64,000 nt of DNA from Acidobacteriota bacterium (GCA_026393675.1 JAPKZQ010000045.1:1-64000), one strand, 5' to 3'; counted from the stretch's first letter, positions 1-9,653 are shown. The notes: a model not told the origin generated them from the letters alone. Made by a program: numbers and translations.

Positions 1-1629
1 CTCCTGTACGAACGTCCCCACCGACTCGATGGCGCGGCGCAGGACCGACTCGGTGGAGACCTGCGCGAACTGCAGCTCGATCTTCCCGGTCTCGAGCCGC
101 TCCAGATCGAGGATGTCGTTGATGAGCGCGATCAGCCGAACGGCGTTGCGCTCGGCGATGGCCACGACCTCGACAACTTCGTCGGACAGCGCGCCAACCG
201 CGCCCGAGGCCAGCAGGCCGAGCGACCCTCTGATCGACGTGAGCGGTGTCCGCAACTCGTGGCTCACCGTTGAGAGGAACCCCTGCTTGAGCCGCTCGAC
301 TTCCTTGAGCCGCTCGACCGTCTGCTCCGCCACGGACTTGGCGCTCTCCAGTTCGACGTTTTTCTCCTGAAGCATCTGCTCGATGTGTTTGCGCTCCGTG
401 ACGTCGCGCGCTGCGGCGAACACGCCCTGCAGCCTCCTGTTCCGGTCGTAGAAGGTGGTCGCATTGTAGGACACCACCGTGGTCTTGCCGTCCCTGGCGC
501 GCGCGGTGAGCTCATAGTTGGTGACCTTCTTTTCGCTCAGCACCAGCTTGATGGCCGCCTCGGCCCGCTCCGGATCGGTAAAGTGCTTCTTGAACGGCGC
601 GCCGATCAGCTCGTCGCGCGTGCACCCGGTGAGCGCCTCCATCTGTTTGTTGACGTCGGTGATGATACCGGCCGGATCGGTGGTCATGATCGCGTCGATG
701 TTGGACTCGATGAGCGAGCGCGTGTAGAACTGCTGGTCGCGCAACCGCTGATCGAGCAGCTTCTGCTCGGCTTCGACCTGCTTGCGCGCGGTTGCTTCGG
801 TCTCCCTCCGAACGAGCTTCTCGCGGATACGGCGGTTCTCATCCTCGAAGTGTTTGCGGCGGAGCTGAGCGCGCAAGCGGGCCTTGAGAACGTCGAAGTC
901 GGCGGACTTGGCAATGTAGTCGTCGGCGCCGGCGTTGATGCCTTCGATCATCGCATGCCGATCGTCGCGCGCCGTGAGCATCACGAGGGGGATGTCGCGC
1001 CATTCGGCTCGCTGTTTGATGCGCCTGCACGTGTCCTGGCCGGACAATCCAGGCATGATGAGGTCGAGCAGAATGCAGTCCACCGGCTGAGCCGCGAGGA
1101 GTTCCAGCGCCTCCTCTCCGGACGCTGCCAGGACCACATCGTAACCTTCCTGGCGAAGCTGGCTTCCGAGCTCCTGAAGGTAGGTGATGCTGTCGTCGAC
1201 GGCGAGCAGGCGGTTGGGGCCGAGGAGGCTCGGGCTCGTCTCGCCACCGGTAGCAATCGCGTCCGCTTGCGTGAGCGTCCGCGCCCGCGCAACGACCTGT
1301 CCGAGGTCGTAGGGTTTGCCGATATACTCTTCGGCGCCCGCGCCCATCCCTCGGACGCGGTTCTTGACCTCGGCCTCGGTGGAAAGCAGCAGCACCGGGA
1401 TTTGGGCTGTCGCCGGCGAGCTCCTCAGCTCTTTGAGAAAATCGAGCCCATCCCCGTCTGGCAGCAGGATATCGAGGACGACCAGCACAGCGCCTTCACG
1501 GGCGAGCGCCTCTCTCGCGCTTCGAAGGTCGGCGCACAGAACCGTGTCGAAGCCGGCCGACTGGAGGGCTTCGCCGATGTCCATTCGCACCGTCAGGCTG
1601 TCGTCCACGATGAGGACCCGTGGCCTCAC
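1..1629 (-). CDS. Hybrid sensor histidine kinase with two N-terminal receiver domains (3' end outside window)
   Basis: The minus strand is open from a GTG at 1629 to the window edge, 543 codons. Two receiver domains come first, with phospho-acceptor Asp53 in the motif VVLDILLPDG and a second acceptor in CILLDLIMPG. A coiled linker, a PAS domain around residues 290-420 (IESNIDAIMTTD) and a HisKA segment with SHELRTP, His457, follow. The ATPase domain must lie beyond the left edge. The GTG start overlaps the cheB stop as GTGA, so it is translationally coupled as the last visible gene of the chemosensory operon. It probably takes signal from CheA through its receivers, acting as an output or adaptation component rather than driving a flagellar motor. 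A long open frame on the plus strand here (385-1935) is an antisense shadow. Confidence 0.9.
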   Translation of the reverse strand, partial: MRPRVLIVDDSLTVRMDIGEALQSAGFDTVLCADLRSAREALAREGAVLVVLDILLPDGDGLDFLKELRSSPATAQIPVLLLSTEAEVKNRVRGMGAGAEEYIGKPYDLGQVVARARTLTQADAIATGGETSPSLLGPNRLLAVDDSITYLQELGSQLRQEGYDVVLAASGEEALELLAAQPVDCILLDLIMPGLSGQDTCRRIKQRAEWRDIPLVMLTARDDRHAMIEGINAGADDYIAKSADFDVLKARLRAQLRRKHFEDENRRIREKLVRRETEATARKQVEAEQKLLDQRLRDQQFYTRSLIESNIDAIMTTDPAGIITDVNKQMEALTGCTRDELIGAPFKKHFTDPERAEAAIKLVLSEKKVTNYELTARARDGKTTVVSYNATTFYDRNRRLQGVFAAARDVTERKHIEQMLQEKNVELESAKSVAEQTVERLKEVERLKQGFLSTVSHELRTPLTSIRGSLGLLASGAVGALSDEVVEVVAIAERNAVRLIALINDILDLERLETGKIELQFAQVSTESVLRRAIESVGTFVQE

Positions 1630-2750
1630 ATCCGCCTCCCTGTGTCCGCACCGCGGGCCAGCGCGCCAAGCACCGGCGCAATCTTCTCCAGAGGAAGGAC
1701 CTGCTCGGCCGCTCCGAGAAGGATCGCTTCCCTCGGCATGCCGAACACCACCGACGTCGCTTCGTCCTGGGCGATCGTCCTTCCGCCAGTACGCCGTATG
1801 GCCAAGAGGCCCTCGGCTCCATCCCTGCCCATTCCCGTGAGGAGGCAGGCCGCACAGTCGGCACCGAGCTCCTGCGCCAGGGAAGCGAAGAGAACATCGA
1901 CCGACGGTCGGCAGGAGTGTCGTTCTGGATCTTGAGTGAGCCGGAGCTTACCCTGGCGGAGCACGAGGTGGCTGTCGGGAGAAGCCATCAGCACTCTCCC
2001 CTCTCCGAAAGGAGGGAGAGGATCGCCATCGGCCGCGTAGGCAACGCGGACGGGGCTCTGCCCATCGAGCCAGTCGGCGAAGGCGGGGGCGAAGAGCTTC
2101 CCGATATGGATGACCAGGAGAATGGGGAGCGGGAAGCCGTGGGGCAACCCGCGCAAAATTTCGACGAGCGCCGCTGGCCCGCCCATGGAGACCCCAATCG
2201 CGACGGCGCGCAGACGACCCTCTCGCTGCAGCGCCTGGCGTTGCGCCACGGGCGCAGCGAGCGCCGTGGCGCGGGGAGCGGCCTCAATCGAAGCAGGGCC
2301 ACCCGGCGGCTGTCCCATGGGGCCAAGTCGGGCCCGTGGATGCGTGATGACCTTGATCCGCGAGATGAGCTTGACGGTGGAGACGAGCTTCTGTTCCCAG
2401 GCATCGTCGGGCTCGCTTCCCAGAGGCTTGTCGAGCACATCCAGGGCGCCGGCCGCCAGGGCTTCGTACGTCTTGAAGCGCTCTCCCCGGTTCGTCGAGG
2501 CGGACACGATGAGAATCGGCGTCGGGCAGTAGGCCATGATGAATTCCGTGGCCGCCAGACCGCTCATCACGGGCAGCATCATGTCCAAGGTGACGACGTC
2601 CGGTCGCAGGTGCTGGCACAGCTCGATTCCGCGCTTGCCGTCGTCGGCTTCGCCAACGATTTCGATGTCAGGATCGGCGGCGAGCACCTCCAATATGCGC
2701 TTTCGGACCGTCAGGGAATCCTCGACCACCAGGACACGTGTCTTCGCCAT
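1626..2750 (-). CDS. cheB: Protein-glutamate methylesterase/deamidase CheB
   Basis: This 374-residue protein has an N-terminal receiver domain (MAKTRVLVVEDS, acceptor Asp56 in VVTLDMMLP) and a C-terminal methylesterase domain. The predicted catalytic triad is Ser188 in IGVSMGG, His215 in LLVIHIG and Asp310 in LLTGMGRDGAEG. CheB removes methyl groups from chemoreceptor glutamates when its receiver is phosphorylated by CheA, giving adaptation. It starts two bases after the cheA stop and overlaps the following hybrid kinase by four bases. The Ser-Met-Gly-Gly nucleophile motif differs slightly from the common SxGG form with Thr but keeps the active serine. Confidence 0.96.
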   Translation of the reverse strand: MAKTRVLVVEDSLTVRKRILEVLAADPDIEIVGEADDGKRGIELCQHLRPDVVTLDMMLPVMSGLAATEFIMAYCPTPILIVSASTNRGERFKTYEALAAGALDVLDKPLGSEPDDAWEQKLVSTVKLISRIKVITHPRARLGPMGQPPGGPASIEAAPRATALAAPVAQRQALQREGRLRAVAIGVSMGGPAALVEILRGLPHGFPLPILLVIHIGKLFAPAFADWLDGQSPVRVAYAADGDPLPPFGEGRVLMASPDSHLVLRQGKLRLTQDPERHSCRPSVDVLFASLAQELGADCAACLLTGMGRDGAEGLLAIRRTGGRTIAQDEATSVVFGMPREAILLGAAEQVLPLEKIAPVLGALARGADTGRRM

Positions 2751-2752
2751 GG

Positions 2753-4810
2753 CTATCCGATCAGTGTTCGAATGGTCTGCAGGAGCTGTCCCTGGTCGAA
2801 TTCGCCCTTGACGATGTAGGCCCGAGCGCCGATCTGCTCTCCTCGCCGCCGGTCCTCCACGGCATTCCTGGAGGTGACCATGATGGCGGGGATATCGCGC
2901 AACGCCGCGTCGGACCGGGTCTGAGCCACAAACTCGAAGCCGTCCATGCCGGGCATCTCGATATCGACGATGAAGAGGCTGTAGCGACGATCGTGAGCCT
3001 TCGTGAGTGCCTCCTCGGCCGAGACGGCGAGCTCGACCTCGTAGCCCGCTGATTCCAAGATGCTCTGCTCCAGCATTCGGGTCGTCAGCGAGTCGTCGAT
3101 GACGAGGACCGGTGCCCGCCGCGGGTCGGCTTTCTCGGAAGCCGCGCCGCGACCGCGCTCGGCGGCCGCCACGAGGCCTCCTGGGTCCAGCACGAGCTGA
3201 GGATTGCCCTCGGCATCCAGAGAGGCGCCCGAGACCACTGGATCGGCCTCGACCACGCCGGGAAGCGCCCGCATCACGATGTTGGAGGTGCCGAGCAGCC
3301 TGTCAACTCCGACCGCGACGCGTCGGTTCCCGGCTTGGACGACCACGGCCGACCAGGCGCCACGGTGCCGGCCGGCCGAGCCCGGGCGCCGGAGCATCTG
3401 GTCGAGCGGCAAGAAGGGGATGACGCTGCCCTCGTGGACAATCGAGTCGCTCTCCGCTGAGCGCGCGATCTCTGAATCGCGAACTCGAAGCGTCTGCCGT
3501 ACGGCGTCGAGCGGGATCGCAGCCAGCGCGCCTGCCGCCTCGACGACGAGCCCATGCAGCGATGCGATGGAAATCGGAACCCGGATCTCAACCGTCGTAC
3601 CACGCCCCAGCTCGCTTCGAATGCTCATTTCTCCTTTCAGCCGGGACGTGGTCGCCCGCACGACATCCAGGCCTATTCCTCTTCCCGACAATTCGGTGAC
3701 GTCGTTTGACGTCGTGAGTCCGCCGGTGCCAAGCAGCGCGATTACCTTGTCTGCCGGTAGGGACTTCGCCTCGGATGCGGGCACGAGCCCTCGGGCCACT
3801 GCGGCCCTTCTGACCGCCTCCACGTCGATGCCCCGTCCGTCGTCTCTGCACACGAAAGACACCCGACCGCCGCGCCGCTTGACCTCCAGCCGCACCTGCC
3901 CGGTCGGGGACTTCCCGAGCGCGACACGCTCGGCCTCGGTTTCCACACCGTGCGCGACCGCGTTGCGCACCACGTGCATGAGCGCATCCCGCAGCGACGC
4001 CAGCACGTTCGTGTCGAGGCGCACGTCGCCGCCCGAAGCCTCGAACGCGACGCGCTTGCCGAGCGTCTGGGCTGCGTCGCGCACGGAGCGATCGAGCGAC
4101 GGAAACACGGTCTGAGCCGGGATCAGCCGAAGTCGATGCGCGACGTCGCGAATCTCGGCGAGCTTCCCATCGATGCGCTCGAGGTCTACAGCAAGGCTGC
4201 GCTGAAAGTGATCGAGGCTCGACCGCAGTTCCTCCGCGAGGGAGCGCGCGCGGACCATGCCCGGAGAGCCTCCGGCCCCGTTCTCACCGGGACGCGCGGC
4301 GAGCAGATCCAGAAGTAGGCTCGTCAAATCACGAAGGCGGTCGGCGGCACCGAGTCCCTTGCGTACGGCGCCGAGCTGCACACCAGCCTCAGTAACCGTG
4401 CGAAGCAGCGAGTCCATCTCCCGGATCTCAACCCGCAAGGTTTCGAGTGGCTCCTCGGCCGGCGGGTGAGCAGGGCCGGCGGCCGCGACGTCGTTCGCGG
4501 GTTCGAGGGCCGAAAGACGCGAGGTGATCTCGTCCAAGAGGCCCAGCATCTCGCTCCCTTGCTCCTTGGACAGGGGCTGTCCGGCCTCACGATGGGTCGT
4601 CAGAATGCCTTCGACCGTGTGCGCCAGCTCGGCGATCCCAGGCTGCTTGACCACACGAGCGGCGCCTTTGAGCGTATGCGCCAGGCGCAGCAGGCGAGGC
4701 ACGACCTCGGGCGCTGGGGAGGCTTTCTCGAGCTGCAGGATTCCCTGCGTCAGCCCATCGAGGAGTTCCCGCGCCTCGACACGGAAATACGTGTACGGAT
4801 CCTTCGCCAT
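2753..4810 (-). CDS. cheA: Chemotaxis histidine kinase CheA fused to a C-terminal receiver domain
   Basis: The 685-residue protein begins with an Hpt domain carrying His45 in LAHTLKGAARV. A dimerisation segment follows, then a GHKL ATPase domain (N box MHVVRNAVAHG, G1 box DDGRGID, G2 box LSGRGIGLDVV), a CheW-like domain, and a C-terminal receiver with acceptor Asp616 in FIVDIEMPGMDG. CheA-REC fusions are typical of chemosensory systems that control functions other than flagella, such as Frz or Wsp-type pathways. The built-in receiver may act as a phosphate sink or output. The gene lies four bases after mcp and two before cheB. No separate cheY is visible in the operon. Confidence 0.95.
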   Translation of the reverse strand: MAKDPYTYFRVEARELLDGLTQGILQLEKASPAPEVVPRLLRLAHTLKGAARVVKQPGIAELAHTVEGILTTHREAGQPLSKEQGSEMLGLLDEITSRLSALEPANDVAAAGPAHPPAEEPLETLRVEIREMDSLLRTVTEAGVQLGAVRKGLGAADRLRDLTSLLLDLLAARPGENGAGGSPGMVRARSLAEELRSSLDHFQRSLAVDLERIDGKLAEIRDVAHRLRLIPAQTVFPSLDRSVRDAAQTLGKRVAFEASGGDVRLDTNVLASLRDALMHVVRNAVAHGVETEAERVALGKSPTGQVRLEVKRRGGRVSFVCRDDGRGIDVEAVRRAAVARGLVPASEAKSLPADKVIALLGTGGLTTSNDVTELSGRGIGLDVVRATTSRLKGEMSIRSELGRGTTVEIRVPISIASLHGLVVEAAGALAAIPLDAVRQTLRVRDSEIARSAESDSIVHEGSVIPFLPLDQMLRRPGSAGRHRGAWSAVVVQAGNRRVAVGVDRLLGTSNIVMRALPGVVEADPVVSGASLDAEGNPQLVLDPGGLVAAAERGRGAASEKADPRRAPVLVIDDSLTTRMLEQSILESAGYEVELAVSAEEALTKAHDRRYSLFIVDIEMPGMDGFEFVAQTRSDAALRDIPAIMVTSRNAVEDRRRGEQIGARAYIVKGEFDQGQLLQTIRTLIG

Positions 4811-4814
4811 TCGG

Positions 4815-6287
4815 CTACGCGCTCGCCTGCGGCTGGATCAGCCGCATCAGGTCCCGTGAAAGGTTGGTGAGCTCGGACGCTGTCTGCAGCGTCTGGCTCG
4901 AGCTGGTCTCTGTCTCCCTGGTCGCCTGCGCGACGTTGGAGACGGCGATGTTGACCTGCTCAACCGCCGTCGACTGCTGTTTCGTACTGAGTTCGATCTC
5001 TCGAGCCGCCTCGGTGGTCGTACTCACGAGGCTTACGATCTGCCTGAAGGCTGTTGCCACCTCCGAGAACTGACGCGCGCCCGCATCAACAGCCTTGGTC
5101 CCGCCCTCGGTGGTCATCACGGTCGTATTGACGGCGCCGCGGATCTCATCGATGAGCCCACGGATCTCCTTGGTGGAACCACCGACACGATCGGCGAGCT
5201 TTCGAATTTCGTCCGCGACCACGGCAAAACGCTTGCCGGCCTCCCCGGCACCAGCGGCTTCGATGGTCGCGTTGATGGCCAGGATGTTCGTCTGTTCTGC
5301 GAGCTCGTTGATGATTTCGAGAATGCCGCCGATCTGCTGGGACTTCTTCCCGAGGGCGAGTATGTGGGTCACGATGAGGTCGACCTGTCGTTTGATGCCT
5401 CCGATCGAGTCGTTGGCCTTCGAAACCGTCTGCTCTCCGGAGCGCGCCCCCTTGGCCGTTTCCTCGGCGATGTGGGCCACGCGTTGGGCGCTCTCGGCGA
5501 TCTGTTTCGACGTCGCGAGCAGCTCGCTCATCGTCGTCGTAATCTCGTTCATGGCCGTCGCCTGCTCCTTTGCGCCTGTCGCCTGCTGATTGGCTGCGGC
5601 CTGCAACTCCGAGGACGAACTCTGGACGTGCTGGACGGCGGACCCGATCTGCCGCGAGAGGGTCCGCGTCAGCACCAGGGCGATCCCGATCGCGAGGAGA
5701 AGCGCCGCAAAGGTGACGGTGCCCACTGCGGTCGTGGCGGACGAGGCTGTATCCGTCGCGGCCTTCTTGTTCTCATCAAGGAGACGTTGCTCGAAGGCCG
5801 CGAATGAGGAGACGGACTGGTCGAGGGCCTCCCGCTTCGGTAGGACCTCGCTGTCGAAGGCTCGGCTCACGGCGTCGAGCGCGGCGTCGGTCTTCCGAAG
5901 GGCGATAACGCGGTCGAACGCAGCCTGGTATTCTGGTTCGGCGCGCTCCACATCGTCGACCAGACGCTTGCCCTCGTCCGTATAGACAGTCGTCTTCAGG
6001 CGCGTGATGGTCGCGGCGAAGTCAGCCTGCGCGGACTTCATCTGTTCAACGAATCGTTCGTCGCGCGTCAGCAGGTACCCTCGTGAGGCACCGCCTCTTC
6101 GTTCGGTGGTGCCGCGGAGCTTCTCCGCGTCGACGAGGTTATGTGCATTGACCTCGAGGACACGATCCTTGCTCGCCACGACGGTCTTCAGCGCGTACAC
6201 ACCGATGGCGCTGATGAGTATCGACAGCACGACGACGACGGCGAAGCCGGCCGCGATCTTCTTTCCAAATGTCCACGAACGAGCCAT
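4815..6287 (-). CDS. Methyl-accepting chemotaxis protein without a recognisable HAMP domain
   Basis: This 490-residue protein has a transmembrane helix at about residues 9-30, an extracytoplasmic helical region resembling a four-helix-bundle or CHASE3 sensor (including RGYLLTRDE), and a second membrane helix at about 190-210. The MCP signalling domain follows, with the hairpin tip [20 protein letters not shown] and the downstream [14 protein letters not shown]. After the second helix the sequence goes straight into a long coiled coil ([15 protein letters not shown]); the usual HAMP pattern is not apparent. It is the only receptor in the operon and sits three bases after cheW. It is presumably the dedicated sensor of this pathway; the ligand is unknown. 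Confidence 0.93.
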   Translation of the reverse strand: MARSWTFGKKIAAGFAVVVVLSILISAIGVYALKTVVASKDRVLEVNAHNLVDAEKLRGTTERRGGASRGYLLTRDERFVEQMKSAQADFAATITRLKTTVYTDEGKRLVDDVERAEPEYQAAFDRVIALRKTDAALDAVSRAFDSEVLPKREALDQSVSSFAAFEQRLLDENKKAATDTASSATTAVGTVTFAALLLAIGIALVLTRTLSRQIGSAVQHVQSSSSELQAAANQQATGAKEQATAMNEITTTMSELLATSKQIAESAQRVAHIAEETAKGARSGEQTVSKANDSIGGIKRQVDLIVTHILALGKKSQQIGGILEIINELAEQTNILAINATIEAAGAGEAGKRFAVVADEIRKLADRVGGSTKEIRGLIDEIRGAVNTTVMTTEGGTKAVDAGARQFSEVATAFRQIVSLVSTTTEAAREIELSTKQQSTAVEQVNIAVSNVAQATRETETSSSQTLQTASELTNLSRDLMRLIQPQASA

Positions 6288-6290
6288 TGT

Positions 6291-6833
6291 TCACTGCTCC
6301 TTTGCCAGCCGGTGATGACCGATGCGATTCCGGATTGTTGCCACGACGAGTGGAATGCTGATCACCGCGCGAACTCCAGCCTCCGTGCTCGCGACCTGGT
6401 TCACGTATTGGCGTGTGGCGCGAAGGTTCTCGTCCGCATGGAGCGAGGACTTCGGAAGTCGCAAGTAACCCTCGAAATCGGAGAAGGCCAGGGCGATGGG
6501 TTCCTCCGCTCCGCAGAGGATCATCCACCGTGGCGAACCGGGGGCTTGTCCGTAGCCGAGGATCGACGCCAGGCCGAACACCGAGACGACGCCACCGCGG
6601 ATGCCCGCCAGACCGAGCAGGTCGAGGGTGACAGCGGGGACGGGGACCACCTTGCGTCCCGCTACCATCCCGGCGATATCGCGAAGACGAATGGCGTAGG
6701 GATCGCCCGCCACGCGAATCGTGAGAAGGTCTTCGACCTCCTGCAACGCCTGTGGCGGTGGCAAGGCGAACGACAGGTCGAACGCTTGACGAAGCTCGGC
6801 GGCCTTGCTTTCGACGACTGGGGTCTCGTTCAT
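6291..6833 (-). CDS. cheW: CheW-like coupling protein (180 aa)
   Basis: The sequence matches the CheW fold: beta-rich segments LLTIRVAGDPYAIRLRDIAGM and IRGGVVSVFGLASILG, with the usual glycine-rich turn. CheW links the receptor tip to CheA. An N-terminal extension of about 35 residues precedes the domain. The start overlaps the cheR stop as ATGA, and mcp begins three bases downstream. It is the second of two CheW paralogues in the operon, so the system may use distinct couplers, or one may regulate the other's access to the receptor. Confidence 0.88.
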   Translation of the reverse strand: MNETPVVESKAAELRQAFDLSFALPPPQALQEVEDLLTIRVAGDPYAIRLRDIAGMVAGRKVVPVPAVTLDLLGLAGIRGGVVSVFGLASILGYGQAPGSPRWMILCGAEEPIALAFSDFEGYLRLPKSSLHADENLRATRQYVNQVASTEAGVRAVISIPLVVATIRNRIGHHRLAKEQ

Positions 6834-8392
6834 CCTTCACCCCCAGCGGCGCGTAGCTCCGTACGACAGAGCTGCAGGAGCGTGTCCCGAGAGAATCCGC
6901 CCCCGAACAGAAGAAGTCGCGAGGCATCCTCACGGGCGAGGAGGATCAACGCCTGCCCAAGTTCACGCTGCGCGGTCGCGGCGTCGCCCGAGCGCTTGGC
7001 CATGATTCCCAGGTGAAGGTGGGGCATTGCAAAACCGGCGTCGAGATAGATGGCGGTCTGACCGTGCTCGATTGCGCCGGTCGAATCGCTGGCATGTTCG
7101 CGGCAGAGTGCCATGAGGTAATGAGCGCCTGCGTTGAGCTCATCGAGAGCGAGGAGACGGCTGCAGACTTCCTCGGACTCATCGAGCCTGCCGTTGTTCG
7201 TGAGCAGGACCGCTCGCAGGAGCAACGCGTCGGGGTCCTCATGGGAGTCCGGGGGTAACGAGCAGATCAGTTCCAGCGCGTCCGAAAAGCGTTCCTGCCT
7301 CACCGCCTCGAGCACGAGCCCCAAGTCCCACGTGCGCGCGGCAGCCGTCGAGGCGGCCTGATCGGCGGGGGTGGTGCGCGACGGGTCTTGGTCCGACGAA
7401 CGAGCTCGGCCAGCGGCCAGAGTGGCGATTCGTTCCGAGGCTCGTTGAATGACGTCGACCCAGGACGCCGTCGATTCGACGACCGCGGGGAGCGAATCCT
7501 CTGCTTGCTCCCTGGACGGTCCTACCCATGTTGCCGTTGCGACCACAGGCTCGGAGGCCTTACGCCGCCGGTAGTAGAACGTGTCGTGCGTATGGCAAAG
7601 ATGGAACTCCTGCGTGAGCCCCCGAAGTGTTTCCGCGTGGCCCAGGAAGAAAAATCCGCCCGGAAGCAGCGCCTGGGTGATGCGGCGCACGACGTCACGT
7701 GATTTGTCGGGCGTGAAGTACATGAGAACGTTTCGACAAAAGACGACGTCGCAGGCGAGCGACTGCCAGAACAGAGGGTCTTCATCGACGAGGTTACGCT
7801 CCTCGAAGGTCACCATCTTCTGGATTACAGGAGCGAGCACAAAGTCCGGACCGTCTGCCCGAAAGTAGCGGCGCTTGGTGTCCTCCGAGGTCGCCCGAAG
7901 CGACCAGGCGGAGTAGCGGGCCTGGGTCGCCTTCGCGAGGACCGCCGGGTTGACGTCGATGCCGATGATCTTTACATCCCAGGATGCGAGGTCGGGCAAC
8001 GCCTCGCGCAAAAGGACGGCCAACGAATACGGCTCCTCGCCCGAGGCACATCCAGCCGAGAGGATGCGAAGTCGCTTCTCCTGGGTCTTGGCGCGAATCC
8101 GCTCGGGAAGAACAATCTCGGCAAACGCCCGGAAGTTGTCGGCGTTGCGGAAAAAGAACGTCTCGCTGACCGTGAGCTGCTCGGCGAGCGCCCGAAACTC
8201 GTCGGAGCCCTTGGGCGAAGAAATCAGACGCTCGAGGTAGGACTCGAAGCGGGCGCTGCCCACCAACTCCATACCTTGACGCGCGACCTCGGCGAGGTAG
8301 TCGAGCTTTCCGTCCTCGTACTGCAGCCCGAGACGGCGCGCGACGATGGTCCGAAACTGCTCGACGTCGGTTCGGTCGAGAACCGGCGTCAT
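6830..8392 (-). CDS. cheR: Chemoreceptor methyltransferase CheR with C-terminal TPR region
   Basis: The 520-residue protein has an N-terminal all-alpha CheR domain and a SAM-dependent methyltransferase domain (ILSAGCASGEEPYSLA as the SAM-binding motif; VFCRNVLMYF further on). From about residue 350 onward there are helical repeats consistent with TPRs (for example LLLRAVLLTNNGRLDESEEV). It methylates receptor glutamates, opposing CheB. CheR-TPR fusions occur in Frz- and Wsp-like systems, supporting an alternative-function pathway. It overlaps the upstream cheW stop and the downstream cheW start by four bases each. Confidence 0.94.
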   Translation of the reverse strand: MTPVLDRTDVEQFRTIVARRLGLQYEDGKLDYLAEVARQGMELVGSARFESYLERLISSPKGSDEFRALAEQLTVSETFFFRNADNFRAFAEIVLPERIRAKTQEKRLRILSAGCASGEEPYSLAVLLREALPDLASWDVKIIGIDVNPAVLAKATQARYSAWSLRATSEDTKRRYFRADGPDFVLAPVIQKMVTFEERNLVDEDPLFWQSLACDVVFCRNVLMYFTPDKSRDVVRRITQALLPGGFFFLGHAETLRGLTQEFHLCHTHDTFYYRRRKASEPVVATATWVGPSREQAEDSLPAVVESTASWVDVIQRASERIATLAAGRARSSDQDPSRTTPADQAASTAAARTWDLGLVLEAVRQERFSDALELICSLPPDSHEDPDALLLRAVLLTNNGRLDESEEVCSRLLALDELNAGAHYLMALCREHASDSTGAIEHGQTAIYLDAGFAMPHLHLGIMAKRSGDAATAQRELGQALILLAREDASRLLLFGGGFSRDTLLQLCRTELRAAGGEG

Positions 8393-8862
8393 CGCGTCGC
8401 CTCCCCCGCCGCGAGGGTTGTCCAGACTTCATCGGGAACGATGCGCGCAGCACGAAGCACAATGAGGAGCTGCGCGTCGCGCGCGCCGATCGCCTCGATG
8501 AGGTCGGCGGCGACATCTCGCAGAATCGGCGGCAACTCTTCAAGCTGGGCCGAATCCAGGTTTCTCAAGCCGACAACGCCATCCACGCCGATGGCCATCC
8601 GCCGCTCTCCTAGCTTCAGGGTCACAAAGCGACCGTAGGTTGCGCTGTTTTCGCCGTTCTCCAAGAGCGCCTTAAGGTCGACGACGGGAGTCGGCGCGCC
8701 ACGGATCACTGACACGCCCCGGACGAAACCTGGCGTCCCGGCAACGGGCTCGATCGGGAGAGGGCGCATTGTCTCCGCCACGTGGTGCAGCGGGATGGCA
8801 CAGGTATGCGCGCCAACCGTGACGACAAGCATCGGGCTTCTCTCCGAGGCGCGGACGGTCAC
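8389..8862 (-). CDS. cheW: CheW-like coupling protein (157 aa), first gene of the operon
   Basis: The protein is a compact CheW domain (MLVVTVGAHTCAIPLHHVAETM, then VRGVSVIRGAPTPVVDLKALL). The chosen start is the GTG at 8862, preceded by GGAG six bases upstream; the in-frame Met11 is an alternative. It is the first gene of the seven-gene chemosensory operon and overlaps cheR by ATGA. With its paralogue at 6291-6833 it would couple the receptor to CheA. Confidence 0.9.
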   Translation of the reverse strand: MTVRASERSPMLVVTVGAHTCAIPLHHVAETMRPLPIEPVAGTPGFVRGVSVIRGAPTPVVDLKALLENGENSATYGRFVTLKLGERRMAIGVDGVVGLRNLDSAQLEELPPILRDVAADLIEAIGARDAQLLIVLRAARIVPDEVWTTLAAGEATR

Positions 8863-8931
8863 TTGGCTCTCCGCCTTCTCGAACGCTTCGCTTCCTTCTT
8901 GGCGCCTGCCGCATCCGGCTGACGACGCCCC

Positions 8932-9033
8932 TTAAGCCAGCTCCAGCTCGGCCTCGCGAAAGCGCCAGACCCAGCCCACCTTGAAGGCAGGAATTCGACT
9001 ACTCTGCGCCAACCGGTAGGCAGCCTTATCCAT
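8932..9033 (-). pseudogene. Excisionase/MerR-type HTH fragment (33 aa)
   Basis: A 33-codon frame reads YRLAQSSRIPAFKVGWVWRF, which closely resembles the second helix and wing of the HTH_17 excisionase family (typical pattern YRLxxxGRIPAFKVGxxWRF). The first helix is missing, and a stop lies in frame upstream, so this is about half a domain. AGGAG sits a few bases before the ATG, so it could still be translated. It lies just upstream of the chemosensory operon in a zone rich in gene fragments. A remnant of a mobile element is the likeliest reading. Confidence 0.45.
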
Positions 9034-9389
9034 CCGCGATCTCCTAACGGCTGAGCCTGCTCAGCACAGAAGGACGCTGAGGGCTGGGATCTCGATAAGC
9101 CATGGCGATTTCGTCGGTGACACGGTTGAGGCGTGAGTCGAGCGAGCAGCCGCCGCGCAGGAGCGCCGTGGCGACGACCGGGCCAGGTCCGCGTTGCTGC
9201 GGCGCGGCAGCAACACGTCGGCACGATGCGACTCAGATCTGGTGCTGACACGACGAGAACGAGTAGTCTTCGGCAAGCGAGGGTCCTCCGAAACGTGGTT
9301 GGCTTCGCAACCGCCACGGTATCCAGAACGGCCCTCGTGCGCAAGCTTTCTGTCGTCACGTCACGCAAGTGATTAAAATGATCCAAGTT
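9034..9389. other. Stretch without a supportable gene
   Basis: Open frames on both strands here have arginine/serine-rich translations with no domain pattern. One minus-strand frame (SLDSRLNRVTDEIAMAYRD) looks mildly protein-like but lacks a start and ends in a stop at about 9043. The region may hold the promoter of the chemosensory operon; no convincing -35/-10 pair was identified. Confidence 0.4.
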
Positions 9390-9653
9390 TCAGACGCACC
9401 TTAAGAGTCCACGGATGAAGCTATGAGCAGTAATTCGCGAGGCGCTCGACCGCGGCCGAGGTCGGGAGAGGAGGGCAGAACGACCAATTCGAATCGTCGA
9501 AAGCTTGCGCTCGCGTGAGGGATGAACGCGTCGTTTTACGCGGTCGGTGCAAACGTCGTGCATTCGATCTTGGAGGTCGTTCTGCATTTTCCGCCCGCCG
9601 TCCTGCAGCGCCCGGCGCAATTCCGCGTCCCGCCTGACGGGCGTCTTGCTCAT
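9390..9653 (-). pseudogene. DksA/TraR-like N-terminal fragment, degenerate C-terminus
   Basis: The first 40 residues (DAELRRALQDGGRKMQNDLQ, then DRMHDVCTDRVK) resemble the coiled-coil N-terminus of small TraR/DksA-family proteins, whose usual form is ELRRxLExRRRExQNDVQxRxRDxRTD. After residue 40 the similarity stops and the frame becomes arginine/serine-rich. The C4 zinc-finger half is absent. AGGAG lies three or four bases before the ATG. It is read as a 3'-truncated gene. The family assignment rests on remembered consensus only. Confidence 0.4.

Noticed and set aside
385-1935. 516-codon plus-strand open frame
   Set aside because: It is antisense to the hybrid kinase and cheB; its translation has no domain pattern, while the minus strand encodes clear receiver, PAS and HisKA motifs.
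8859-9386. 175-codon minus-strand frame upstream of the first cheW
   Set aside because: Arg/Pro/Cys-rich with no recognisable domain; the short HTH fragment in another frame (8932-9033) is the better reading.
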